Of a stretch of DNA of 64,000 nt, positions 16,692 to 24,821 are shown one piece after another. The stretch lies in NCBI RefSeq assembly GCF_014698795.1, contig NZ_JACJTR010000019.1:62001-126000 (forward strand), written 5' to 3'. The notes under the pieces were generated by a model that saw nothing but the letters and a program-made list of their open reading frames with translations, ran no database searches and was not told where the DNA came from. A program made the position numbers and the translations under genes. The stretch comes from Nostoc sp. FACHB-892. GTDB taxonomy: Bacteria > Cyanobacteriota > Cyanobacteriia > Cyanobacteriales > Nostocaceae. How positions within the stretch are numbered: position 1 is the stretch's first letter; each line of letters begins with the position of its first letter.

Positions 16692-17690
16692 ATGTCGTCT
16701 GCAAAGCCTACCATTTTGGTAACGGGGGGAGCTGGATATATTGGTTCTCATACGGTACTTGCTTTGAAACAAGCGGGTTATAACGTTGTCATACTTGATA
16801 ATCTGGTCTATGGGCATCGTGACCTAGTAGAAAAGGTTTTACAGGTAGAACTGATAGTAGGGGATACAGGCGATCGCGCGTTGCTAGATCACCTATTTAA
16901 AACCCGCGATATTGCTGCTGTAATGCACTTTTCTGCCTATGCCTACGTAGGAGAATCAGTGACTGACCCAGCTAAATACTACCGAAATAATGTTGTTGGT
17001 ACTTTAACCCTGTTAGAAGCGATGCTGACGGCATCTGTAAAGAAATTTGTCTTTTCTTCTACCTGTGCTACCTACGGGGTACCAGAATTTGTACCTATTC
17101 CAGAAAACCACCCCCAAAATCCGATTAATCCCTATGGCGCTACAAAACTAATGGTAGAGCGGATTCTTTCTGATTTTGATGTTGCTTACGGTTTTAAATC
17201 AGTGCGTTTCCGCTATTTTAATGCTGCTGGTGCTAATCCCAGTGGGTTACTCGGCGAGGATCACAACCCAGAAACCCATTTGATTCCCTTGGTGTTGATG
17301 GCAGCTTTAGGCAAACGAGAATCCATCTCAATTTTCGGCACTGATTACCCTACGCCCGATGGTACTTGTATCCGTGATTATATTCACGTTAACGACTTAG
17401 CAGATGCCCATATTTTAGGATTGGAATATTTATTGAAAGGTGACGATAGCGAAGTTTTCAATTTGGGTAATGGTAGCGGCTTCTCCGTCAGAGAAGTAAT
17501 TGCAGCTGCCGAACAGGTTACAGGAACTTCGATAGCAGTAGAAGAACGCGATCGCCGTCCTGGTGATCCCCCAATTCTCATTGGCAGCGGCGAGAAAGCT
17601 AGAACAATTTTAGGCTGGCAACCTCAGTATCCATCCATCAAAGATATTGTTGCTCATGCGTGGCAGTGGCATCAAAAGCGACATAAGTAA
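16692..17690 (+). CDS. galE: UDP-glucose 4-epimerase
   Basis: Short-chain dehydrogenase-fold epimerase interconverting UDP-glucose and UDP-galactose for surface polysaccharide and glycolipid synthesis in the cytoplasm. The NAD-binding GGAGYIG is at residues 12-18. The catalytic Ser/Thr region is FSSTCATYG, the Tyr-x-x-x-Lys pair is in NPYGATK, and later family blocks FRYFNAAGANPSG, GTCIRDYIHVNDLADAH and FNLGNGSGFSV are intact. The length of 332 residues is normal. AAAGGAAAA lies ahead of the ATG. It is transcribed alone and ends in a large inverted repeat shared with the convergent gene. Confidence 0.95.
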   Translation: MSSAKPTILVTGGAGYIGSHTVLALKQAGYNVVILDNLVYGHRDLVEKVLQVELIVGDTGDRALLDHLFKTRDIAAVMHFSAYAYVGESVTDPAKYYRNNVVGTLTLLEAMLTASVKKFVFSSTCATYGVPEFVPIPENHPQNPINPYGATKLMVERILSDFDVAYGFKSVRFRYFNAAGANPSGLLGEDHNPETHLIPLVLMAALGKRESISIFGTDYPTPDGTCIRDYIHVNDLADAHILGLEYLLKGDDSEVFNLGNGSGFSVREVIAAAEQVTGTSIAVEERDRRPGDPPILIGSGEKARTILGWQPQYPSIKDIVAHAWQWHQKRHK

Positions 17691-17852
17691 AAGTTAGGAG
17701 TTAGGAGTTAGGAGTTTGAAGTTTGAAGTTAGGAGTTAGGAGGTGTAGAAGTTAGTAAATTTTAGATTTTTCCTTCAATCCAAAATCCAAAATTGTTAAG
17801 TCTTGAATTCATAACTCTCAACTCCTCACTCCTAACTCCTAACTCCTAACTA
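17691..17852. repeat. Heptanucleotide repeats forming a 24-bp perfect inverted repeat
   Basis: AGTTAGG heptads at 17,692-17,715 and their exact reverse complement at 17,828-17,851 frame the gap between the convergent galE and the minus-strand gene; imperfect heptads (GTTTGAA) continue inward. The stop codon of the minus-strand gene (17,850-17,852) lies inside the right arm. Short tandem heptamers are common in heterocystous cyanobacteria. As RNA this would make a long hairpin at both 3' ends. Confidence 0.8.
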
Positions 17853-18545
17853 CTCCCCACTCCCTTTCATGCTTCGCAGTACGACAACTAAGATGCCGAT
17901 AAATCCGAGGATTGGAAGTGCGATCGCCCAAAATGGTAATTGTTGAGATCCACCCTCTACTAAATCGCCATTGACATCTCGTAGGTTTCGTGAATTTTGT
18001 GTAGATCCGCCTGCTACAGTAACTTCAAATTTGAACTGAAATGGTTTGAATTTTGCCCCAGAGATTGGTTTACCATTTAGTTGCAACTCATAAATCCCTG
18101 GCTTGGGAAAGGTAATATCCGCACCTGGGATGCCTTGATAACGTTCAGCTGCCACAGGTTCTAACTCTGGTTCTAAAAGAGGTGGCTCTCCGGCTGCATA
18201 AGGTTGGGCATAAACAGCCAACTGACAATTACACTGTGACAGGGGAATCACCCTTCCACCTCTGCGGGTAAGCGCAAACCAAGCTTGGGCGGGTTCTCCA
18301 GCACGGGGGTTATCATTTGGTTCAATGTGGAGAGTGCCGCCAACATCTCCAGATATCTCCACTTTATGAGCTAAAGCAGGGTCAAGATTAGCTATTGGTA
18401 TAACTAAAAAACTTAGGAATAATAAATACTTTATTGTTCCTTGATTCCAGAAAATGCCTTTGAGCAGGTAAGACCTTTGTTTTTGGCTTGTTGGGATGGA
18501 GCCAGAAAATAAGGATGATTTACCGCGATTTGGTTGGGGGGACAT
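17850..18545 (-). CDS. Exported, C-terminally anchored protein paired with a TauE/SafE-like protein
   Basis: 231 residues. A hydrophobic segment (about 39-60, YLLFLSFLVIPIANLDPALA) ends in a plausible signal cleavage site before HKVEISGDVGG. The mature domain is beta-rich (AWFALTRRGGRVIPLSQCNCQLAVYAQP, PGIYELQLNGKPISGAKFKPFQFKFEVTV) with a CNC pair, and the C-terminus has one membrane helix (FWAIALPILGFIGILVVVL) before a basic end. The shape recalls periplasmic YtkA- or FixH-like beta-sandwich proteins. Its start overlaps the 3' end of the upstream gene by 26 bp, so the two are translationally coupled and probably act together. The function is not established. Confidence 0.68.
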   Translation of the reverse strand: MSPQPNRGKSSLFSGSIPTSQKQRSYLLKGIFWNQGTIKYLLFLSFLVIPIANLDPALAHKVEISGDVGGTLHIEPNDNPRAGEPAQAWFALTRRGGRVIPLSQCNCQLAVYAQPYAAGEPPLLEPELEPVAAERYQGIPGADITFPKPGIYELQLNGKPISGAKFKPFQFKFEVTVAGGSTQNSRNLRDVNGDLVEGGSQQLPFWAIALPILGFIGILVVVLRSMKGSGE

Positions 18546-19791
18546 AAAACTTTTCTAAGGCTAACTTTGACCAAAAAAAGCGCGATCGCACCATCAATAC
18601 AGTGAGGGTAATAATTACCATCAGTACTGCCGCTAATTTATTTCCCCAAGTTGATTGCAAGGAACCCAGGTAATGGGAACCAATTAACACAGCATGAATG
18701 GCACTCAAGAGCAAGGCTGGCACACCCAATAGATGAATCTGTCGCCAACGCTTGCCCAAAGATTTTTGCAACGATTCCCAACTCGTAAAAGCGGCGGGGG
18801 ACATTAATATCAATGCTACAGCACCCGCAGCCATACCCCACTGAAATTCTGGCGGCAGGAAAGAAAAGGCGGCAAAATTCCATTGCAATGAGTGTTCTAT
18901 CATGTGGACGGTGTGAACCACAGAAAGCACAAAAGATCCCACCCCCAAGGCGCGACGGTAACGCAGTGGTGAAGCCCACAAACCACTAATGGGACGCGCA
19001 ATTAGCGCCAAAATTAAGCAAATTAACGCGGCGTGTCCGGTGTAATCTACCATTGTGTCACCAGTCCGCAACAAGGTGATAATGCCAATGGTGAGTGTCA
19101 CCCAACCGCCTAATCGAAACAATTGATTGCGCCTGTCTTTACTTACCAATGATGTGGAAACGCCTACACCTAGCATAGTGGGCAGGGTTCCCAGTCCAAA
19201 AGCCAGCATAGTTGCCCCACCCATCCATAAATTGCCAGTTTCAGCAGCTTTAATTTGGGCAGCATACAGGAAACCACAAGGCATTAAACCCCAAGTCATC
19301 CCCAAAAGCATTGGTGTCCACCATTTGGTTTTTAAGGAAAGCTTAACCATTCCTGTGCTGAGGCGATCGTGTAAGCTACCTTGCAATAGGGGATGTAATA
19401 CAGGAATGCGCGGCAGTAAATCGGGTTTTACTTGTCCTAAACCAAACCAAATCAGCATTACGCCAGTTAAAATTGCCATCCAACGCCGGAAGTCGCTACC
19501 AACACCCGCTAGCTGTCCACCTTGCAGCAATACCGAACCCAGCGCCCCAATGCCAGCGCCGACTAGAGCATAGCTCAACATCCGCCCCAGGTTTAGCAGG
19601 ATATGAAATTTTAATTGCTGTTGCCAAGTGTCGGGCTTTTCTAAGGTTAATGTGCGCCCTAATGAAGCTGTATGTGGAACTTTCGGCTGATGAGATAGGG
19701 AAAACGCCACTGTTAGCGGGCCACACATCCCAAAGCAATGCCCAAAACTCCCCAGGAACCCCAGTATTGTGATCAGCAACAAATCTACCAT
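18520..19791 (-). CDS. TauE/SafE (UreH-like) membrane protein fused to a haem-type membrane domain
   Basis: 423 residues in two membrane parts. The first, about 1-250, belongs to the sulphite-exporter TauE/SafE / UreH-like group, with LGFLGSFGHCFGMCGPLTVAFSL near the N-terminus and TWGLMPCGFLYAA in the middle. The Cys of GHCFGMCGP and MPCG resemble DsbD/CcdA-type membrane proteins that handle metal or electrons. The second part, about 285-415, has His-bearing helices (SVVHTVHMIEH, IHLLGVPALLLSAIHAVLIGSHYLG) like ferric-reductase or cytochrome b561-type domains. The overlap with the downstream exported partner suggests one membrane complex, possibly for copper or electron transfer. That role is inferred. 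Confidence 0.75.
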   Translation of the reverse strand: MVDLLLITILGFLGSFGHCFGMCGPLTVAFSLSHQPKVPHTASLGRTLTLEKPDTWQQQLKFHILLNLGRMLSYALVGAGIGALGSVLLQGGQLAGVGSDFRRWMAILTGVMLIWFGLGQVKPDLLPRIPVLHPLLQGSLHDRLSTGMVKLSLKTKWWTPMLLGMTWGLMPCGFLYAAQIKAAETGNLWMGGATMLAFGLGTLPTMLGVGVSTSLVSKDRRNQLFRLGGWVTLTIGIITLLRTGDTMVDYTGHAALICLILALIARPISGLWASPLRYRRALGVGSFVLSVVHTVHMIEHSLQWNFAAFSFLPPEFQWGMAAGAVALILMSPAAFTSWESLQKSLGKRWRQIHLLGVPALLLSAIHAVLIGSHYLGSLQSTWGNKLAAVLMVIITLTVLMVRSRFFWSKLALEKFYVPPTKSR

Positions 19792-19979
19792 AAAAAAAGC
19801 CCTGAGTTCTGAGTCATGAGTTCTAAGTGTCAGAATAAAGATTTTGAAGAAGTAATAATATAATTCTTTTCTTCTTTACTCAGTACTCAGCACTCCTCTA
19901 GTGGGGCACTGTAAGTGAAGTTGCGATCGCTGTCAAAAGACAAGTTGTCAAACTTGATATTCACTCTAGGAAAGAAAGC
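19792..19979. repeat. Heptad-like direct repeats upstream of a plus-strand gene
   Basis: TGAGTTCTGAGTCATGAGTTCTAAG at about 19,804-19,828 is paralleled by ACTCAGTACTCAGCACTC at about 19,880-19,897, a loose inverted relation. The rest should carry promoters for the divergent genes. No gene is present. Confidence 0.4.
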
Positions 19980-20039
19980 TTGCGTGTAAGTAGCTTTTTT
20001 GCTTTGTTGGATAAATGTAATGTAATCACACTAGCAAAA

Positions 20040-21260
20040 ATGACATTTAGAGAATTAAATGACAGAAACTATTTTGAAGTAAATGCCATTCATGTGGAAA
20101 TTCTGCTGCCCGACATAGTAGCACTAGCCATTCCAGAAAATAAACCTGGAGCTATTTATCATATAAAGCTAGTTGTTCAGATTACTAACAACACATTGGA
20201 GCCATTTACTATGAGTTTCGATGACACTTTCATTCCAGAAATTGTGAACTCTGACGGTCAAACATTACAGAGAATTCTCGTTATCTATGAGCAGGAACCC
20301 ACAAATCAATCAAATATATCTCAGCAGCAAAACTGGAGGCTTAAATTGAGATGCTTATTTTCAAGATTAGTTAACTTTAACAGGCGAAAATATCCTATAA
20401 ATGTCAATTCCTGGTTAGTCCAGCCTGGGAGTAAGAGCGCTTCTCATTTAAATGGAAGGCTGTTTTGGCAAAGTGACTTACTGATTTTAGAATTATCTAC
20501 TAAAGACTTTTCTTTAGACTTTGAATACTTTAGACCTAGAACTTATTACTATTTTAATAATCTACAACCTGGAAATTATCAGCTTCGGTTCATTTATTTA
20601 AACAAATTTAGTAGTAGCTACAATGAATCAGATGCTATAGATGTCACAAATTTACCACAAATTGTATCAAGTCATCCAACAGCAGCCTTCGTTAATTTTC
20701 GCCTGATTCGACCTGTGGAACCTAACAGTAGTGCTGTAGAAGTGGCTGGTATACATTTTGAAACCTTAATGCCAGAAAGAGTATTGAGATTGCCAGAAAA
20801 AAAACGCGATATTAAGACTCGTATGCAGTTAGGGATTCGCATTACTAATAATACGCCTATGTCAGTCCGCTTTAGCTTTTTTGCTACTATAATTCCCCAA
20901 CTTGTGGGAGCAGATGGTCAACTACATTTCCAAGGATATTATCAGTGTGGTACTAAAAGACGATTAGAATCAGATTTTCCATTAGTTCTACCAGGAGAAA
21001 ATATTACCTTTTTTCCATACTCCTTATTATATTGGCAAAAGCGCGATCAGTTTATTCTTCGCATCGAAGCTGGAGATGGAGGTTATTGTATTTTTAAAGC
21101 TCTTCAAGCAAACGTCTATCAAATTCAGTTTACTTATAATAACAAAGATGCAATGGCAGAAATATATGACCGAGAAACTAGGAATACAAAATTAATAGAA
21201 GGTATTTGGATGGGGATAGTATCTACACCCCAAGGAGAGTTTCGTTTAGTCGAACCTTGA
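20040..21260 (+). CDS. Two-domain beta-rich protein, paralogue 1
   Basis: 406 residues from the ATG at 20,040; a TTG at 19,980 would add 20 residues and is less likely. No signal peptide. The sequence is an internal duplication of one domain of about 190-200 residues. Each copy begins with a strand such as AIHVEILLPDIV or GIHFETLMPERVLRL, then an ITNNT motif, a hydrophobic strand with P(E/Q)(I/L)V, a GRLFWQ- or LLYWQK-type block, a short FxxLQxxxYQ(L/I)xF strand and an end FRLIRP / FRLVEP. It resembles Ig-like sandwich domains, but I cannot name the family. Its neighbour 87 bp downstream has the same plan. Confidence 0.65.
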   Translation: MTFRELNDRNYFEVNAIHVEILLPDIVALAIPENKPGAIYHIKLVVQITNNTLEPFTMSFDDTFIPEIVNSDGQTLQRILVIYEQEPTNQSNISQQQNWRLKLRCLFSRLVNFNRRKYPINVNSWLVQPGSKSASHLNGRLFWQSDLLILELSTKDFSLDFEYFRPRTYYYFNNLQPGNYQLRFIYLNKFSSSYNESDAIDVTNLPQIVSSHPTAAFVNFRLIRPVEPNSSAVEVAGIHFETLMPERVLRLPEKKRDIKTRMQLGIRITNNTPMSVRFSFFATIIPQLVGADGQLHFQGYYQCGTKRRLESDFPLVLPGENITFFPYSLLYWQKRDQFILRIEAGDGGYCIFKALQANVYQIQFTYNNKDAMAEIYDRETRNTKLIEGIWMGIVSTPQGEFRLVEP

Positions 21261-21347
21261 ACTTAAACAATGTCAAAATTGCTATTCCCAGAAAGAGAAA
21301 TATCATTTAAAGGTATTTAATATTTACAAGTTGAGAAAATAGTAAAA

Positions 21348-22505
21348 ATGACAGTTTATGAATCGAATGGTACAAGCATAGAAATCGTTAATCCTAACAC
21401 AATACTTTTTCCTACTAGAATATATCCCATTCCCAAAAAACAAATCGGGATTAATATTCCAATTAAATTCAGCGTGAGTATAAACCACACTAATTCAAAT
21501 TATTTTTATTTGAACCACTTACAAGCTTTGATTCCAGAGCTTTTGACATCAAATGGACAGAGAATGCAGGGACATTTAGTTACAGACGATCTGGTTACTA
21601 ATCAACAAATTAAACAACCAGATAGTAGTCCAAGTATACAATCGGATTGGTCGAGAATTAGACCCAAATGCCGTACAACTTTCTCTGTAACTGCAAAGCT
21701 TTTTTGGCAAGATAATTCTTTACAACTAAAAATTCCTACTATTCCCGACTATGTTCTTGATTGTTTTAAGTCTAATTACTTTTGGTACTTTGATGCACTT
21801 GAAACGAAAACTTATCAGCTTCGATTTATTTTAAATACTGATGTTAGAGATATATGTGTTTCAAATTCTAACATTAACCAAGAAGCAATTGAACGAGAAA
21901 CTAGTTCAGACATATTGGCAACCCCGTGGGTAAATATTTGTCTTGTTCAACTCTTATCAACTGATAGTAATGCAATAGAAGTAGATGGAGTCCTGTTCAA
22001 AATAGATATGCCAGAGTCCGTACTGACCATCCATTCTAAATTATTTAAAGCCAAAACTGATGTAAAACTAGGTGTTTATATTACAAACAATACATCAACC
22101 ACTCTTTGCTTTTACCAATTAAGCTCTATTGACGCGATTTTAATAAGCGATGATGGTAAACCAATAAATTGGTCTGGCGACCCAACTAAACTTGCTTGGA
22201 AAAACAATGAACAAAATTATCACTTGCTTCAACCAGGAGAAAAAATGTTTTTGGATTTACATGGAAAACTTTTTTGGTATTCTTCTCAACTTCAATTCGC
22301 AATTTATAGCAAAACTCGTAGCTTGAATGGAGAAAGTGGCTCTTATTATTTTCATAACCTGCAAGCTGGTGCATTATATCACCTCCAAGTCATATATCAA
22401 GTTTCTGAATTGAGAGCAAGGCGTTTAGAAGAAAAAGTATTAGAAAAAGTTTGGAGTGGGAGAATAGCTATGCCTCTTGTAGAGTTTCGTCTTATCAAGG
22501 CATGA
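21348..22505 (+). CDS. Two-domain beta-rich protein, paralogue 2
   Basis: 385 residues, the same two-copy plan as the gene upstream. Copy one has IPELLTSNGQRMQGH, KLFWQDNSLQLKIP and FDALETKTYQLRFI; copy two has VLFKIDMPESVLTI, GVYITNNTSTTLCF, GKLFWYSSQLQFAIY and FHNLQAGALYHLQVIYQV. The protein ends VEFRLIKA. No signal peptide or membrane helix is seen. The two genes, 87 bp apart and in one direction, look like a tandem duplication of an already duplicated domain, so four copies of the fold exist in about 2.5 kb. The function is unknown. Confidence 0.65.
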   Translation: MTVYESNGTSIEIVNPNTILFPTRIYPIPKKQIGINIPIKFSVSINHTNSNYFYLNHLQALIPELLTSNGQRMQGHLVTDDLVTNQQIKQPDSSPSIQSDWSRIRPKCRTTFSVTAKLFWQDNSLQLKIPTIPDYVLDCFKSNYFWYFDALETKTYQLRFILNTDVRDICVSNSNINQEAIERETSSDILATPWVNICLVQLLSTDSNAIEVDGVLFKIDMPESVLTIHSKLFKAKTDVKLGVYITNNTSTTLCFYQLSSIDAILISDDGKPINWSGDPTKLAWKNNEQNYHLLQPGEKMFLDLHGKLFWYSSQLQFAIYSKTRSLNGESGSYYFHNLQAGALYHLQVIYQVSELRARRLEEKVLEKVWSGRIAMPLVEFRLIKA

Positions 22506-22745
22506 ATAAAAGTTAAACAAAATTATGTTCCTAGAGGGAATTAACGCAACAGCAACGCAGAAAATTCACTCACTCAACATATCCCGATGACCAAATTCTG
22601 ACTGCGGTGGGTACTGGGAAAACAATAGCCGGATTCGCTCTATAAAAATTTAGAGAACCAAAATATTAAACCCTTCCTAGGAATCCTGAAAAGTTATGCC
22701 TGGGGATTTGCGCTACCCTAAGTCTGGAAGCCAAGGATAAATCAC

Positions 22746-23801
22746 ATGAGAAAATGGATTTGGCTGATGCTGTTGGTGCTGATGGCAGTTGCCGTGGTGG
22801 GTAGTAGGGGTAACACGTTTTTTGAACAGCGTCCGTCGCCAGCAATTGTTGAGCGCACTCCAGTGGAAACACCCCAACCACAGCCAGAATCAAAGGAAGT
22901 TGACAGTGCGCCGCAAGTGTCTACTAATAAGCTGTTAACCCATATCCAAAAGTTAAATTTTCAGCGCTACACAATAAAAGAGCGATCGCTTACTCGCACT
23001 TATATCACAACTGAACTCACAAAATTAGGCTGGAAGCCCAAATTGGAAAAGTTCTCTGAAGGTGTGAATATTTTTGCCGAACGTATAGGAACTAACAAAG
23101 CCGCTAAAGCAATTCTCGTGGGAGCGCATTACGACACTGTTGCTTTATCCCCTGGTGCTGATGATAATGCCAGTGGTGTAGCCGTAATGCTGGAAATCGC
23201 TCGGTTGCTTGGTTCCCGTCCTACACCACGAACGTTACAGCTAGCTTTTTTTGACCAAGAAGAAGCAGGACTTTTGGGTAGTCAGGCTTTCGTTAGCAAG
23301 ACAGCACGCTTACAAAATTTAGGCGGAGCGATCATCATGGATATGGTAGGTTATGCATGTTACACTACCGGATGCCAAAAATACCCTGCGGGGTTGCCTG
23401 TTACCCCAATTAGCGACAAGGGCGACTTTTTGGTAGTAGTCGGTGATACAGAACATTTGCCTTTGCTGAGTGCGTTTCAAAAACCACAGATGCTCCCCTC
23501 AACCTCTCTGAATAAACAGGAATCAAATTTGCCATCCGTTTTAACACTACCAATTCCTTTTAAAGGTTTATTAACACCAGACACCTTACGCAGCGACCAT
23601 GCACCATTTTGGTATCAGGGTGTGGGTGCTGTGCTGGTGACAGATACTGCAAATTTGCGTACTCCGCACTATCATCAACCTAGCGATGTTCCAGCGAATA
23701 TCGAGCGATCGTTTTTCACAGGAGCAGCACAGATTGTAGTCAATGCTACTATTGACTTGTTAGAGAAAAACGAGGTTTTAGAAACTCAACCACCAAGCTG
23801 A
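22746..23801 (+). CDS. Membrane-anchored M28 family zinc peptidase
   Basis: 351 residues. The N-terminal helix WIWLMLLVLMAVAVVGS is a signal anchor, so the catalytic domain faces the periplasm or thylakoid lumen. The two-zinc M28 set is intact: GAHYDT, GADDNASG, DQEEAGLLG, the Asp of IIMDMVGY, and a final His in RTPHYHQPSD. Such enzymes are aminopeptidases, like the plant/bacterial YwaD-type Zn exopeptidases; this one's substrate is not known. It is monocistronic. The stop at 23,801 faces the convergent gene 37 bp away, with no clear terminator between them. Confidence 0.88.
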   Translation: MRKWIWLMLLVLMAVAVVGSRGNTFFEQRPSPAIVERTPVETPQPQPESKEVDSAPQVSTNKLLTHIQKLNFQRYTIKERSLTRTYITTELTKLGWKPKLEKFSEGVNIFAERIGTNKAAKAILVGAHYDTVALSPGADDNASGVAVMLEIARLLGSRPTPRTLQLAFFDQEEAGLLGSQAFVSKTARLQNLGGAIIMDMVGYACYTTGCQKYPAGLPVTPISDKGDFLVVVGDTEHLPLLSAFQKPQMLPSTSLNKQESNLPSVLTLPIPFKGLLTPDTLRSDHAPFWYQGVGAVLVTDTANLRTPHYHQPSDVPANIERSFFTGAAQIVVNATIDLLEKNEVLETQPPS

Positions 23802-23837
23802 CCGAAAATTGGTCATTCGTAATTAAAGAATACCTGA

Positions 23838-24293
23838 CTAATTCCGCGTAGCGGTGCTAGTTTTTGGTTCAGGAAAAGTCAACGTCCAATTTTTTTTATC
23901 ATTGATCTGAAAGTACAAACCTTGGAGAATCAGCCGCAGAGCTGTTCGAGTTCTAATAGGCTTTTTTACCAGATAATTTCCTGGTTCAGCAAAAATACCA
24001 TTAAAGTTTTGTTTATAACCAAATTGTTTTAAACAGTAACTGCCAGCACCTTTTACTGTTAATACAAAAAATGGAGCTTTTTTGTATTCGTCAGGAATCG
24101 TAAAGATTCCATATACGTTGTGACGACCACGCCACGGCTGAACAATAACTTTAGTAGCATTTACTTGAAATTTTGTAGTTTTTGATGCTAAAACAGTCTT
24201 GAAATTGCAATCAGAATCATTCACAGGCCACCACAGTGTAATAATACTCAGGGAAAGCAGCAAAATCAAGATATAGCGGAGTTTGCAATGCAT
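23838..24293 (-). CDS. Exported protein of unknown function
   Basis: 151 residues from the ATG at 24,293 (MHCKLRYILILLLSL); an upstream ATG at 24,383 would prepend 30 residues with a less usual composition. The start supplies a signal sequence or anchor (YILILLLSLSIITLWW). The mature part, KFQVNATKVIVQPWRGRHNVYGIFTIP, then FFVLTVKGAGSYCLKQFGYKQNFNGIF and WTLTFPEP, is beta-rich with two Cys. I do not recognise a family. It has no operon partner. Confidence 0.6.
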   Translation of the reverse strand: MHCKLRYILILLLSLSIITLWWPVNDSDCNFKTVLASKTTKFQVNATKVIVQPWRGRHNVYGIFTIPDEYKKAPFFVLTVKGAGSYCLKQFGYKQNFNGIFAEPGNYLVKKPIRTRTALRLILQGLYFQINDKKNWTLTFPEPKTSTATRN

Positions 24294-24821
24294 AAAGCCA
24301 AGAGAAATTGTTGATGCTGCTGGTAGAATTTGATGGTTAATGATAGTGCGGCTACAGCAGTAATAACTATTCACCTGCAACACGTTATGAAGGGCAAATA
24401 CAGAACATTAAGCGGTCGGTTAAACTTACTGCCAAAAAAAATTACAGTCAAGGTATTAGCCCACAAAAAGTTCAGATGGTAGATGCGTAGTTTACCGCCG
24501 CAGGCATCGCTTGCCCTAGTTTAGTAGCTCCTTTACAGTATTAAACCTAGCTGAGAAACAATCAGGCTTTTGTGACTGTTAACACTGATTTATGCTCAAA
24601 TTTTTAACTGTGATGAATTCTACAATTTGTTGCTTTTGTTATGTTTTTGATGAACTTTGATCGCATCAGCAGATGCTTTGAATAGATCAGCGCGTAGACG
24701 TAGCCTGTTGTAGACATCGCGATCAAGTTCAGGAAAAAATCTACTTTTATTTATAGGCAATTAATAGGGTAGTCAAATACACAAATATTGGTTATATTCC
24801 CGTAAGTAAGGATTGGTATAA
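24294..24821. other. Intergenic region without a recognised gene
   Basis: About 530 bp between divergently transcribed genes. It carries small dispersed motifs around 24,490-24,520 and 24,690-24,725 of the TAGACATCGC type common in these genomes. No RNA gene or element border is visible. Promoters for both flanking genes must lie here. Confidence 0.45.
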
